A stretch of DNA of 64,000 nucleotides from Pseudomonas sp. Q11. GTDB lineage: Bacteria; Pseudomonadota; Gammaproteobacteria; Pseudomonadales; Pseudomonadaceae. Both the position numbers and the translations under genes were made by a program. The stretch is from NCBI RefSeq assembly GCF_024494355.1, contig NZ_JAKNQY010000005.1, positions 80,572-144,571 on the forward strand, written 5' to 3'. Positions 1-7,856 of this stretch are shown in pieces. The notes beneath the pieces were generated by a model that worked only from the letters and a program-made list of their open reading frames with translations, made no database searches and was not told where the DNA came from. Position 1 is the first letter of the stretch. Each line of letters opens with the position of its first letter.

Positions 1-284
1 CGGCTGCCAAGCCAGCCGCTACCAAAGCACCCGCCAAAGCTGCTGCCAAACCTGCTGCGGCCAAGCCCGCTGCCGCGAAACCAGCCGCCGCCAAGCCTGC
101 TGCGAAACCAGCCGTGAAAAAGCCCGTTGCCGCCAAACCTTCGACTGCTCCAGCAGCCAAACCTGCGACCACGACTCCGGCTCCTGCAGCGACCCCTGCG
201 CCAACCGCCAGCACTCCAGCCCCGGCGCTGAACCCGACCGCCGCCCCGGCGCCGAGCACCAGCACCCCAACCCGCGCTTCCTAA
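1..284 (+). CDS. algP: AlgP-like Ala/Lys/Pro-rich histone H1-like protein, C-terminal part
   Basis: The frame starting at base 3 reads a low-complexity tail of repeated AAKPA / AAKPAAK units that shifts into a Pro/Thr/Ser/Ala-rich end and stops with TAA at 282-284. Such KPAA-type tails are the hallmark of AlgP (AlgR3), a DNA-binding histone H1-like regulator of alginate genes in Pseudomonas. The N-terminus lies outside the window. The stop codon overlaps the stop of the convergent gene on the other strand (TAG at 281-283), so the two genes end tail to tail with no spacer. Tails of this kind vary in repeat number between strains, so length has little meaning here. Confidence 0.85.
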   Translation, partial: AAKPAATKAPAKAAAKPAAAKPAAAKPAAAKPAAKPAVKKPVAAKPSTAPAAKPATTTPAPAATPAPTASTPAPALNPTAAPAPSTSTPTRAS

Positions 285-745
285 GTGCCGGACGCCGCGA
301 CGCGCAGCTGATGCAGCGCGTCGCGGTTCCCTTGGTCGGCGCTTGCCACCAACCCTTGCAGCCATTGCGCTGAATCTTTGGGTTGTTCCCCAGGCCAGTC
401 CTTGGTCACAGTTTCCAGTAGCTCCAGTAATCGTCGCTCGGCTGCCAGCTCCAGTCGCTTGACCTGCTCGCGCAGGCTATCGAGTGCTGTGTCTTGAAGG
501 GCGCGGGCTTTCCATTGGGTACGAAGCGTGCGCAATGGCTGCACGACGTCCGTATCCCAAGGGTCAACCCATTGTTGAAGCTGTTGCCGTCTTTGTTCAG
601 TGCAGGCTACCCCGCGCTGTTCCAGCCAGAGCCCGCAAAGCAGCAGGCAGACATTGGCGCCGGCGTTCTGTAGCGTCAGGCAGGCTTGCTCCACGCCAGG
701 CTTGGCGTAGAGGTCGAGGGAAAAGCTCCATAGATCAGAGGACAT
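281..745 (-). CDS. TIGR02444 family protein
   Basis: A 154-aa soluble protein starting MSSDLWSFSL, with a mid-region WVDPWDTDVVQPLR motif and a helical, Leu/Glu/Arg-rich C-terminal half. The opening 'LW.FSL..Y..PGV...CL.LQ...GA.V..LL...WL' pattern is what I know from the TIGR02444 family, which sits next to the algP and ABC-F genes in Pseudomonas. The function of the family is unknown to me. The gene converges on algP with overlapping stop codons and is divergent from the ABC-F gene, whose start is only 50 bases away, so the two share a very short promoter region. Confidence 0.8.
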   Translation of the reverse strand: MSSDLWSFSLDLYAKPGVEQACLTLQNAGANVCLLLCGLWLEQRGVACTEQRRQQLQQWVDPWDTDVVQPLRTLRTQWKARALQDTALDSLREQVKRLELAAERRLLELLETVTKDWPGEQPKDSAQWLQGLVASADQGNRDALHQLRVAASGT

Positions 746-795
746 CGTGCTACTCGCGCCAGTTGCGAGCGAAGCTGGTAGACTCCGCCGCCATT

Positions 796-2706
796 ATGAT
801 TCGACTTCAGAACCTGACTTTACAGCGTGGCCCGCAACGTCTGCTAGAAGACGCCGAGCTGACCCTGCACGCCGGCCACAAAGCTGGTCTCATCGGTGCC
901 AACGGCGCCGGAAAATCGAGCCTGTTCGCCCTGCTTCGAGGTGAACTGCACCCGGACTCGGGTGATTGCCTGCTACCCGCCGATTGGCGTATCGCCCACA
1001 TGCGCCAGGAGGTCGACACCCTTGAGCGCCTGGCGGTGGACTATGTGCTTGACGGCGACCTGCGCCTTCGTCAGGTCCAACGCGACCTGGCGGCGGCCGA
1101 GGCGGCCCACGACGGCGCCGCACAGGCCCGTCTGCACTCGGAGCTCGACAGCGCCGACGGCTACACCGCCGATGCCCGCGCACGCAAACTGCTGGCAGGC
1201 CTTGGGTTTACCAATGAGCAGATGGACCGTGAAGTCGGGGCCTTCTCCGGTGGCTGGCGGATGCGCTTGAACCTGGCCCAGGCCCTGATGTGCCCTTCGG
1301 ACCTGCTGTTGCTCGATGAGCCCACCAACCACCTGGACCTCGACGCCATCATCTGGCTCGAGGACTGGCTCAAGAGCTATCCTGGCACACTGCTGCTGAT
1401 TTCCCATGACCGCGATTTTCTCGACGCGGTGGTGGATCATGTCGCCCACGTCGACCAGCGCAAGCTCACCTTGTACCGTGGCGGCTACAGCGCCTTCGAG
1501 CGCGCCCGTGCCGAACGCCTGGCCCAGCAACAGCAGGCCTATGAGAAGCAGCAGGCGCAGCGTGCACACATGGAAAGCTACATCGCCCGGTTCAAGGCCC
1601 AGGCCACCAAGGCCCGTCAGGCCCAGAGCCGGATCAAGGCACTGGAGCGGATGGAAGAACTGTCCGCGGCCCACGTCGATTCGCCGTTTGATTTTGTTTT
1701 CCGTGAGTCGACCAAGATTTCCAGCCCGCTGATCGACCTGTCCGACGCACGCCTGGGCTATGGTGACAAGACGGTGCTGGAGAAGGTCAAGCTGCAACTG
1801 ACCCCCGGCGCGCGCATCGGTCTGTTGGGGCCAAACGGTGCCGGTAAGTCGACCCTGATCAAGAACCTCTCCGGCGAGCTCGAGCCCCTGGCCGGGCGTC
1901 TGACCCGGGGCGAGAACACCGTGGTCGGTTACTTCGCCCAGCATCAGCTCGATTCCCTCGATGCCAAGGCCAGCCCGCTGCTGCATTTGCAGCGTCTGGC
2001 ACCGAACGAGCGCGAGCAGATCCTGCGCGATTTCCTCGGTGGTTTCGACTTTCGCGGTGCGCGCATCGACGAGCCGGTACTGAATTTTTCCGGCGGCGAA
2101 AAGGCCCGCCTGGCGCTGGCCCTGATCGCCTGGGGTCGGCCGAACCTGTTGCTACTCGACGAACCGACCAACCACCTTGATCTGGAAATGCGTCTGGCCT
2201 TGACCATGGCCTTGCAGGAATTCAGCGGCGCGGTGCTGGTGGTGTCCCACGACCGGCATTTGCTCAAGAGCACCACGGATAATTTTTTCCTGGTGGCCGA
2301 CGGCAAGGTCGAAGAGTTCGACGGTGACCTGGAAGATTACGCGCGCTGGCTGGTGGAGTACCGTCAACGCAACGCCCCGGTCAGCACCACGCCAGTTAAC
2401 CCGGACAAGACCGACAAGAAAGCCCAGCGCCAGGCCGCCGCCGCATTGCGTCAGCAGTTGGCGCCTCACAAGCGCGAGGCCGACAAGCTCGAAGTCGAAC
2501 TGGGCAAGCTGCATGAAAAACTGCAAAAGATCGAAACCAGCCTCGGCGACAGCGGTCTCTACGAAGCGGCGCGCAAGGATGAGTTACGCGATCTGCTGGC
2601 CGAACAGGCCAGGCTGAAGGTTCGGGAAGCGGAGCTTGAGGAGGCGTGGATGCAAGCACTGGAACTGCTGGAAAACCTGCAAGCGGAGCTGGAGGCGCTG
2701 TCCTGA
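796..2706 (+). CDS. yheS: ABC-F family ATPase, YheS type
   Basis: A 636-aa protein with two ABC ATPase domains and no membrane segments, the plan of the ABC-F translation factors that act at the ribosomal E site. Domain 1 has Walker A GANGAGKSS (residues 34-42), signature FSGGWRMRL and Walker B LLLLDEPTNHLDL; domain 2 repeats GPNGAGKST, FSGGEKARL and LLLLDEPTNHLDL. Between them lies a charged, Gln/Arg-rich linker, and the C-terminal 100 residues are a Glu/Leu/Lys-rich coiled coil. Length and sequence fit E. coli YheS (about 637 aa). The reading frame stays open upstream to 484, but the start at 796 gives the conserved MIRLQNLTL beginning. Its stop overlaps the start of the next gene (TGATG), so the two are probably cotranscribed. 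Confidence 0.92.
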   Translation: MIRLQNLTLQRGPQRLLEDAELTLHAGHKAGLIGANGAGKSSLFALLRGELHPDSGDCLLPADWRIAHMRQEVDTLERLAVDYVLDGDLRLRQVQRDLAAAEAAHDGAAQARLHSELDSADGYTADARARKLLAGLGFTNEQMDREVGAFSGGWRMRLNLAQALMCPSDLLLLDEPTNHLDLDAIIWLEDWLKSYPGTLLLISHDRDFLDAVVDHVAHVDQRKLTLYRGGYSAFERARAERLAQQQQAYEKQQAQRAHMESYIARFKAQATKARQAQSRIKALERMEELSAAHVDSPFDFVFRESTKISSPLIDLSDARLGYGDKTVLEKVKLQLTPGARIGLLGPNGAGKSTLIKNLSGELEPLAGRLTRGENTVVGYFAQHQLDSLDAKASPLLHLQRLAPNEREQILRDFLGGFDFRGARIDEPVLNFSGGEKARLALALIAWGRPNLLLLDEPTNHLDLEMRLALTMALQEFSGAVLVVSHDRHLLKSTTDNFFLVADGKVEEFDGDLEDYARWLVEYRQRNAPVSTTPVNPDKTDKKAQRQAAAALRQQLAPHKREADKLEVELGKLHEKLQKIETSLGDSGLYEAARKDELRDLLAEQARLKVREAELEEAWMQALELLENLQAELEALS

Positions 2707-3287
2707 TGGAAGCCTTGGCTTTGCCTATACCCGTCATGTGGGTCGAGCCGATCTGGCTCGGTGTGCAAATACTGCTGATCCTGCTGGCCGGCTACATCGC
2801 ACAGCGTTGCGTGGCGCGGGCCCTCACAGGCCTTGCCGAGCGCTACCCGTTGCCGTCCCAGCTGGTGATCATCCTTAGGGGTGTGCTGCGCTGGCTGATC
2901 ATGGGCAGCGCGGTGCTGGTGGTGCTTGAGCGTCTGGGCGTCTCTGCTACGGTGCTGTGGACAGCGCTGTCGGGTTTCGTCGCGGTAGCGGCGGTGGCGT
3001 TCTTTGCCATCTGGAGCGTGTTGTCGAATCTGTTATGCGCCATCCTGATCTACACCGTCGGGCCGTTTCGCCTGGGCGATGTGGTTGAGCTGGTGGAGTC
3101 CACCGACAAGCCGGGCATCAAGGGGCGGGTGGTGGCGATCAACCTGCTTTACACCACGCTGATCGAACCCGAGGAGCTCGGCACCGGCAGTTCCATGGTG
3201 CAAGTGCCCAACAGCCTGTTCTTCCAGCGGTCGGTTCGGCGCTGGCGCGGCAACGAGGCGTTTCCGGTCGGTGGGTTCGTCGAGTAA
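2706..3287 (+). CDS. Small MscS-family mechanosensitive channel-like membrane protein
   Basis: A 193-aa protein whose ATG overlaps the TGA of the ABC-F gene, implying translational coupling. Hydrophobic stretches lie near residues 12-33, 55-72 and 80-115. The last is Ala/Gly-rich (LSGFVAVAAVAFFAIWSVLS) like the pore-lining TM3 of MscS and is followed by GPFRLGDVVEL, which matches the start of the MscS beta domain. The C-terminal half is a short cytoplasmic beta domain ending soon after VPNSLFFQRSVRR. It is shorter than E. coli MscS (286 aa) and lacks the large vestibule end, which is common for small MscS relatives. A role in osmotic protection is inferred from the family only. Confidence 0.8.
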   Translation: MEALALPIPVMWVEPIWLGVQILLILLAGYIAQRCVARALTGLAERYPLPSQLVIILRGVLRWLIMGSAVLVVLERLGVSATVLWTALSGFVAVAAVAFFAIWSVLSNLLCAILIYTVGPFRLGDVVELVESTDKPGIKGRVVAINLLYTTLIEPEELGTGSSMVQVPNSLFFQRSVRRWRGNEAFPVGGFVE

Positions 3288-3420
3288 GTGGGTCTCTCCA
3301 TATTTGTCCTTTCGCGCCGGCGCCCGAAACCTGCAAGCCGAGCGGCTTTTAGCATCCATACTGTTCTAAATTGGATTTAATAGATTCTGTCGTCGAATGC
3401 ACCGATATCGGGAGGCTAAG

Positions 3421-4521
3421 ATGGTTAAGAAAGTTTACGATTCGGATCAGCTATCGAGGCTGACCCTCAAGGGTTACAAATCCATTGCGGAATGTGACAT
3501 CGAGTTAGGCAAACTGAATGTTCTCATCGGTGCGAACGGCGCGGGAAAATCCAATTTCATTGGTTTTTTCCGCTTGATAAGTCGGATCCTGGATGAGCAG
3601 TTGCAGGTGTCGGTGGGGGCCGCCGGAGGACCTGATGCCTTGCTGCATTTTGGCCGGAAAAAGACCGAAGAGCTTTGTGCGGAACTCTATTTCGGTAATA
3701 ACGGTTATAAGTTCAAGCTTAAACCTACTCAAGATAATCGCATGATGTTTACCCACGAAGCACTGTGGTGGAATGTCAGTGGCGACTGGCGTGCGACGTC
3801 GGGACATTTTGAGTCGTATGCGGCTGAGCAGCAAACCAGGACGCAGATTTACAAGCATGTGGTTCCGGCTATTCGTAGTTGGCGTATCTACCATTTCCAT
3901 GACACGGGTTCCAGCGCCCTTGTAAAACAGATTCATGGCATCAACGACAACGAATATCTGCGTGACGATGCGCGAAACTTGGCCGCATTTCTGTACCGCC
4001 TGAAAAACCATAATGAAACTCACTACAAACGAATTGTGAAAGCCATTCAGATGGTGGCCCCGTTTTTTGGTGATTTCCATCTGCGTCCGACAGTTGATAA
4101 CAAGGAAAAAATTCAACTTGAATGGACTGAAATGGGCCAGGACATTCCCTTCACGGCAGCCGCTTTGTCGGATGGTACTTTACGATTTATTTGCCTGGCG
4201 ACCGTATTGCTTCAGCCTGAAGAGTTTATGCCTTCGGCGATTCTGATCGATGAGCCGGAACTGGGCTTGCATCCTTTCGCCATCGTTGCGCTGGGTGGTT
4301 TGATGAAGTCGGTTTCTCAAAAACACCAGCTCATTATTTCAACGCAGTCGGTAGAGCTCGTTGACCAGTTCGATGCTGAAGATCTCATTGTGGTAGACAA
4401 AGTCGGCGGAGCTTCCACGTTCAAACGGTTGGAACCGACTTCTCTGACTGCATGGCTGGAAGAGTTCAGTCTGGGCGAACTCTGGAAGAAGAACATATTA
4501 GGTGGGAGACCGAGCCGATGA
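3421..4521 (+). CDS. AAA_21/ABC-type ATPase of a two-gene DUF4276 unit (candidate defence system)
   Basis: A 366-aa ATPase with Walker A GANGAGKSN (37-45), an ABC-signature-like LSDGTLRF (249-256), Walker B ILIDEPELGLHP (274-285) and a switch segment IISTQS (305-310). These are the features of the AAA_21/COG4637 SMC-like ATPases found in OLD-type, Septu, AbiL and PARIS-like systems. Residues 60-240 form the variable insert typical of these proteins. The start at 3421 is preceded by GGGAGG and is preferred to the ATG at 3397. Its stop overlaps the next start (ATGA). The gene and its partner are visibly more AT-rich than their neighbours and sit between two core genes, suggesting acquisition. 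Nucleic-acid sensing or activation of the partner is an inference. Confidence 0.85.
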   Translation: MVKKVYDSDQLSRLTLKGYKSIAECDIELGKLNVLIGANGAGKSNFIGFFRLISRILDEQLQVSVGAAGGPDALLHFGRKKTEELCAELYFGNNGYKFKLKPTQDNRMMFTHEALWWNVSGDWRATSGHFESYAAEQQTRTQIYKHVVPAIRSWRIYHFHDTGSSALVKQIHGINDNEYLRDDARNLAAFLYRLKNHNETHYKRIVKAIQMVAPFFGDFHLRPTVDNKEKIQLEWTEMGQDIPFTAAALSDGTLRFICLATVLLQPEEFMPSAILIDEPELGLHPFAIVALGGLMKSVSQKHQLIISTQSVELVDQFDAEDLIVVDKVGGASTFKRLEPTSLTAWLEEFSLGELWKKNILGGRPSR

Positions 4522-5177
4522 GTCGAATCGTTCTCCTTGTAGAAGGGCAAACGGAAGAGGCCTTCGTCAATGAGCTGCTGGCACCTCATTATTGGGCGCT
4601 TGGTGTTTTTCTGACACCGATCATCATAAGCACCAGCCCTGGTAACAAGGGAGGCGTTGTCAGCTACGGAAAGGTCAAGCACCAAGTGACTCGCCTATGT
4701 CGGGAGCACCATGCTGCGCATGTCACCACAATGTTTGATCTCTATGCGTTGCCCGGTGATTTTCCTGGCTTGGCGTCAGCCGATTTTCCACGTGAGGGTA
4801 CAGGGCACCAGAAGGCTCGTTTCCTGGAGACCCAACTGGCCACCGATGTCGCTGAAAACAATTTCATTCCCAATCTGTTGGTACATGAGTTCGAGGCACT
4901 TCTATTCGCGGGCACTGATAAATTTGCGGAGTGGACGGATGATTCAGAGGTGGTCTCTATCCTCAAAACGGTCGCAAATGCATATCCCACGCCTGAGGAC
5001 ATCAATAACAGTCCACACACTGCGCCCTCCAAGCGGATTTTCGATGCGATGCCTGAATACCAAAAAACGTTTCACGGCCCTCTGATCGCTTGTGAGATTG
5101 GGCTGGACGCCATGCGTCTGACTTGTCCACATTTCCATGAATGGTTACTCAAGCTTGACGCTTTGGCGCCAGCATAG
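4518..5177 (+). CDS. DUF4276 family protein, putative TOPRIM-like effector
   Basis: A 219-aa protein beginning MSRIVLLVEGQTEEAF, with acidic motifs VEGQTE (8-13), MFDLYALP (72-79, Asp74) and HEFEALLF (123-130), and a C-terminal IGLDAMRLTCPHFHEWL. This is the DUF4276 pattern. The Glu in 'VEG.tE' and the later Asp resemble the metal-binding residues of TOPRIM folds seen in RloB, DUF4435 (AriB of PARIS) and OLD nucleases; I infer but cannot prove a nuclease activity. The ATG overlaps the ATPase stop by four bases, so the pair is one operon and probably one functional unit, with the ATPase as sensor or regulator and this protein as effector. No toxin-like membrane segment is visible. Confidence 0.85.
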   Translation: MSRIVLLVEGQTEEAFVNELLAPHYWALGVFLTPIIISTSPGNKGGVVSYGKVKHQVTRLCREHHAAHVTTMFDLYALPGDFPGLASADFPREGTGHQKARFLETQLATDVAENNFIPNLLVHEFEALLFAGTDKFAEWTDDSEVVSILKTVANAYPTPEDINNSPHTAPSKRIFDAMPEYQKTFHGPLIACEIGLDAMRLTCPHFHEWLLKLDALAPA

Positions 5178-5246
5178 AAAACCGTGGCGTTTATCCGATG
5201 GTCGCATTAGCTTAGTGATTTCAAAGAATCTGAGCCGAGGTGTGCA

Positions 5247-5879
5247 ATGGTGCTGGAAACATGGCTGGCGTTTTTCGCCGCTTGCTGGGTGATCAGTCTT
5301 TCGCCGGGCGCTGGTGCCATCGCATCGATGTCCAGCGGTCTGCAATACGGTTTCTGGCGCGGCTACTGGAATGCACTGGGCCTGCAATTGGGCCTGGCGT
5401 TGCAAATCGTGATTGTCGCCGCCGGTGTCGGCGCGATTCTCACCGCATCGGCGACCGCGTTTTATGCGATCAAATGGTTCGGTGTGGCCTACCTGGTGTA
5501 TCTGGGCATCAAGCAGTGGCGAGCCATCCCGGGCGACATCAGTGATGACGCGGCCCTGCGGCCTATCGGCAAGCCCCTGGCGCTGGTGTTTCGCGGCTTT
5601 CTGGTCAACATCAGCAACCCCAAGGCATTGGTGTTCATGCTTGCGGTGTTGCCACAATTCATCGATCCCCATGCCCCGCTGATCAAGCAATACCTGATCC
5701 TCGGTGTGACGATGGTATGCGTCGACCTCATCGTCATGGCCGGGTACACCGGGCTGGCGTCTAAAGTCCTGCGTCTGCTGCGCACGCCGAAACAGCAGCG
5801 GCGGATGAACCGAACCTTTGCCGGGTTGTTCATTGGTGCGGCGGGGTTGCTGGCGACGATCCGCAAAGCCTCGGTCTAA
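5247..5879 (+). CDS. LysE/RhtB-family amino-acid exporter
   Basis: A 210-aa very hydrophobic protein with about six predicted membrane segments. The N-terminal SLSPGAGAIASMSSGLQYG matches the 'PGP' region of LysE/RhtB translocators, and the mid-region FRGFLVNISNPKALVFMLAVLPQF is the well-conserved second signature (NPK...F). These proteins export amino acids or derivatives such as homoserine lactone or threonine; the substrate cannot be read from sequence. A weak Shine-Dalgarno (GAGG) lies upstream. The gene follows the accessory ATPase/DUF4276 pair by 69 bases and converges on the lipoprotein cluster, with a REP-like hairpin at 5894-5916 between them. Confidence 0.88.
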   Translation: MVLETWLAFFAACWVISLSPGAGAIASMSSGLQYGFWRGYWNALGLQLGLALQIVIVAAGVGAILTASATAFYAIKWFGVAYLVYLGIKQWRAIPGDISDDAALRPIGKPLALVFRGFLVNISNPKALVFMLAVLPQFIDPHAPLIKQYLILGVTMVCVDLIVMAGYTGLASKVLRLLRTPKQQRRMNRTFAGLFIGAAGLLATIRKASV

Positions 5880-5893
5880 CCCGTCGGTTCTAA

Positions 5894-5916
5894 TGTGGCG
5901 GGGAAATCCCTCGCCA
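5894..5916. repeat. Short REP-derived hairpin
   Basis: GTGGCG ... CGCCAC arms enclose GGGAAATCCCT, giving a compact stem-loop between two convergent genes. It resembles the outer part of the GTGGCGAGGGA-type repeats elsewhere in the window and could help end transcription on both strands, although no strong T-tract follows. Confidence 0.6.
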
Positions 5917-5936
5917 CAAAATAATCGCCAAACCGC

Positions 5937-6680
5937 TTAGCGCAAAATCACCGGCGCGGTATCCCGTGGCAGGTTGTTGCGCGGTACAGGTTCGCCGGCC
6001 TGTTCGTAGTTCGGCCCGCCGAGTTGTTCGCTCAGTTGCCGCGCCACGTCCTCACCCAAGGCCTTGGACACCTCGCGCACGACTCGCGGGCGGTTGAGGT
6101 TGATGCGTACGTCCCGGTGGTTCAGCAGCTTGGTGTCCTGGCCTTCACCCATGGCGGTGAAGGCCGAGGTGATTTCGTAGGTCTTGGTGTTGATCAGGCT
6201 GAAGTCCGCCACCAGGGTCAAGGCGAGCACTGCCGAGTAGCTGCTGGTATTGGCCAGTTCATTGATGTCGCGGGTGAAGTCGATGTCCGATACGGTGCCG
6301 AACAGCACGTAATCGGCGCCCTTGAAGTGCCCGGCCTTGATTCGCTTGATCACGTCATAGACGTCGCCCGTGGACGAAGCGGTGTGGGGCGTGCCTTGCA
6401 CGAGCTGGAACATGCCGCTGCGCAGGATTTCGCCCTTGATGTCGCCGGTGAACTTGCGCAGTTCGCCCTGCTCGATATAGCTGGAGGTGGCTTCCATCTC
6501 GTCGTAGCTCGACGAAGCGCTGGCACTGTAAGGGTTCGCCTGGAAGTTGCTCTGGGCCGAAACGGTGTGGATGTATTCCTCCACCCGTTGCTGGTACGCA
6601 AGGTCTGTGACCGCGACTTTCGGGGCCGCCTGCGCGCCGAACGCGCAGGCCAGGGCCATGATGCCGATCCATGTGCGCAT
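5937..6680 (-). CDS. CsgG/LpoB-like exported protein of unknown role
   Basis: A 247-aa protein with an N-terminal signal peptide (MRTWIGIMALACAFGAQA, cleavage probably before APKVAV) and no lipobox Cys. The body has the pattern of the CsgG/TolB-N-like fold: 'KVAVTDLAY', 'GELRKFTGDIKGEILRSGMFQLV', 'GADYVLFGTVSDIDF' and a beta-rich 'LALTLVADFSLINTKTYEITSAF'. It starts three bases after the stop of the LpoB homologue, so they are coexpressed. A role in the envelope or in penicillin-binding-protein activation is suggested by that neighbour only. The C-terminus is Pro/Arg-rich. It may be a second LpoB-like subunit lacking the lipid anchor. Confidence 0.75.
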   Translation of the reverse strand: MRTWIGIMALACAFGAQAAPKVAVTDLAYQQRVEEYIHTVSAQSNFQANPYSASASSSYDEMEATSSYIEQGELRKFTGDIKGEILRSGMFQLVQGTPHTASSTGDVYDVIKRIKAGHFKGADYVLFGTVSDIDFTRDINELANTSSYSAVLALTLVADFSLINTKTYEITSAFTAMGEGQDTKLLNHRDVRINLNRPRVVREVSKALGEDVARQLSEQLGGPNYEQAGEPVPRNNLPRDTAPVILR

Positions 6681-6683
6681 GGC

Positions 6684-7271
6684 TTAGCGCTCCGTGGTCT
6701 TGCGGATTTCTTTCTCGTCCATCCACTCGGCCAGACCGCTTTCGACGTCGATCAATTGCAGGCTGAATTTGTAGAAGACGTCCTTGTAGTCGCTGCTGCG
6801 CTTGACGATCGAGCTGATGGAGCCCTCCAGGCGGTATTTGGCCGCGATCATGTTGCCGGTCTTGGCCACGGTGCTTTTCTTGTACAGGCCGCTCTGGTTT
6901 TGCAGCTTGAGCTGGTCAACCTGGCTGTCCATGGCATTGTTGTCACTGGCGAAGCGTGCCGCACCGGTCTTCATCAATTGGGTCTTGATGCTGGTGGTGA
7001 TCTCGCGGGTGTCGATGTACTCGCTGGTCTTGTTCTTCACGTCATAGACCTGAACCACCGGGCGGCCCTGCAAAATGCCGGACTGGGCCAGGGAGCGGGT
7101 CATGGACTCGGCGATCATTTGCAGGTCGGTGGAGCCGAATTCGTTGGTCACGGTTTCCACGGCCTTGGTGTCGCCGTAGCTGATGTTCTTGTTGCCCAGG
7201 ACCGGAGAGTTGTTGGCGCAGCCGCTGACCAGCAGGGCGGCCAGGGCGAGGGAAGAGATGCGTAGGAACAT
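6684..7271 (-). CDS. lpoB: Outer-membrane lipoprotein LpoB-type penicillin-binding protein activator
   Basis: A 195-aa lipoprotein with lipobox LLVSGC at residues 14-19 (signal peptidase II cleavage before Cys19). The body carries 'GSTDLQMIAESMTRSLAQSGIL', 'PVVQVYDVKNKTSEYIDTREITTSIKTQLMKTG' and 'YRLEGSISSIV', which I recognise as the LpoB (YcfM) family. In E. coli LpoB spans the periplasm to stimulate the bifunctional synthase PBP1b. The E. coli gene is next to ycfL, and here a YcfL homologue lies just upstream, which supports the call. A long Pro-rich linker as in E. coli is absent, as is usual in Pseudomonas. The gene is cotranscribed with the downstream CsgG-like gene (3-base gap). Confidence 0.85.
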   Translation of the reverse strand: MFLRISSLALAALLVSGCANNSPVLGNKNISYGDTKAVETVTNEFGSTDLQMIAESMTRSLAQSGILQGRPVVQVYDVKNKTSEYIDTREITTSIKTQLMKTGAARFASDNNAMDSQVDQLKLQNQSGLYKKSTVAKTGNMIAAKYRLEGSISSIVKRSSDYKDVFYKFSLQLIDVESGLAEWMDEKEIRKTTER

Positions 7272-7304
7272 TTAGGTGCTCTCAATAGCTATATAAAAGG
7301 TTTT

Positions 7305-7435
7305 GTGGCGAGGGGATTTATCCCCGCTGGGCTGCGCACTGTAGGAGCTGCCGAAGGCTGCGATCTTTTGATTTTTCGCTTGCGACTCAATTGTCTAGGA
7401 CAAGATCGCAGCCTCGTTGCACTCGTCAGCTCCTA
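7305..7435. repeat. Composite REP repeat inside the lipoprotein cluster
   Basis: A GTGGCGAGGGGATTTATCCCC half-element (7305-7325) is followed by a second inverted repeat of the GTAGGAGCTGCCGAAGGCTG...GATCTTTT type (7341-7369), with its partner AAGATCGCAGCC...CAGCTCCTAC at 7402-7435. It splits the ycfL-lpoB spacer and could form a long stem-loop in the polycistronic mRNA. Confidence 0.75.
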
Positions 7436-7466
7436 CATCAGCTCCTATGGCCCAGCGGTGCCTGGC

Positions 7467-7838
7467 TCAAGGCGTATTGATTTCCAATCGGAAATCCACA
7501 GCCTTGGGTGTCGGTGCGATGGCCGGCAGGAAACTGGTTTGTTCGCCGTACAGCGTCAGGCTTTTCCAGGTTTCCTCCTCGGCAACCGGAAAGCCTTCCG
7601 GTCCCAACCAGGCGAAGCGGTAGTACATCGTCTTGTTGTTGAAGCTGGTGTTGCTCAACTGCACATTGACGGTCAGGTAGCCGTTTTCCCGGGCCACGCG
7701 CATGGCGCCGACCACGATGTTTTTCTGCTTGCCCATGGCCACGACTTTGCTGGCGGCGCTGCCCGGCTCCGGCGGCGCTGGGGTGGCGCAACCGGCCAAC
7801 AGGGCCAGGACACCGATGGTGATCAGTTTTAAACGCAT
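7467..7838 (-). CDS. ycfL: YcfL family lipoprotein (DUF1425)
   Basis: A 123-aa lipoprotein with lipobox LLAGC (12-16) followed by an Ala/Pro-rich stretch. The C-terminal domain has 'VQLSNTSFNNKTMYYRFAWLGPEGFPV' and 'TWKSLTLYGEQTSFLPAIAPTPKAVDFRLEI', a small beta-sandwich pattern typical of YcfL/DUF1425. Its biochemical role is unknown, but its fixed position beside lpoB in many Gammaproteobacteria suggests a link with peptidoglycan synthase control. It begins 18 bases after the COG3014 lipoprotein stop, implying cotranscription, whereas a 195-base repeat-rich spacer separates it from lpoB. Confidence 0.82.
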   Translation of the reverse strand: MRLKLITIGVLALLAGCATPAPPEPGSAASKVVAMGKQKNIVVGAMRVARENGYLTVNVQLSNTSFNNKTMYYRFAWLGPEGFPVAEEETWKSLTLYGEQTSFLPAIAPTPKAVDFRLEINTP

Positions 7839-7856
7839 TTGAACAAGACTCCGTTC

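Noticed and set aside
1..281. The KPAA repeats read as a tandem DNA repeat or CRISPR-like array
   Set aside because: The units are short, irregular and in frame within the AlgP tail; no unique spacers are present.
484..795. N-terminal extension of the ABC-F gene by 104 codons
   Set aside because: The extension is antisense to the TIGR02444 gene, and the family start MIRLQNLTL is at 796.
6024..7265. A 413-codon plus-strand frame over the LpoB and CsgG-like genes
   Set aside because: Antisense shadow of two genes with lipobox and family motifs; its protein has no recognisable domain.
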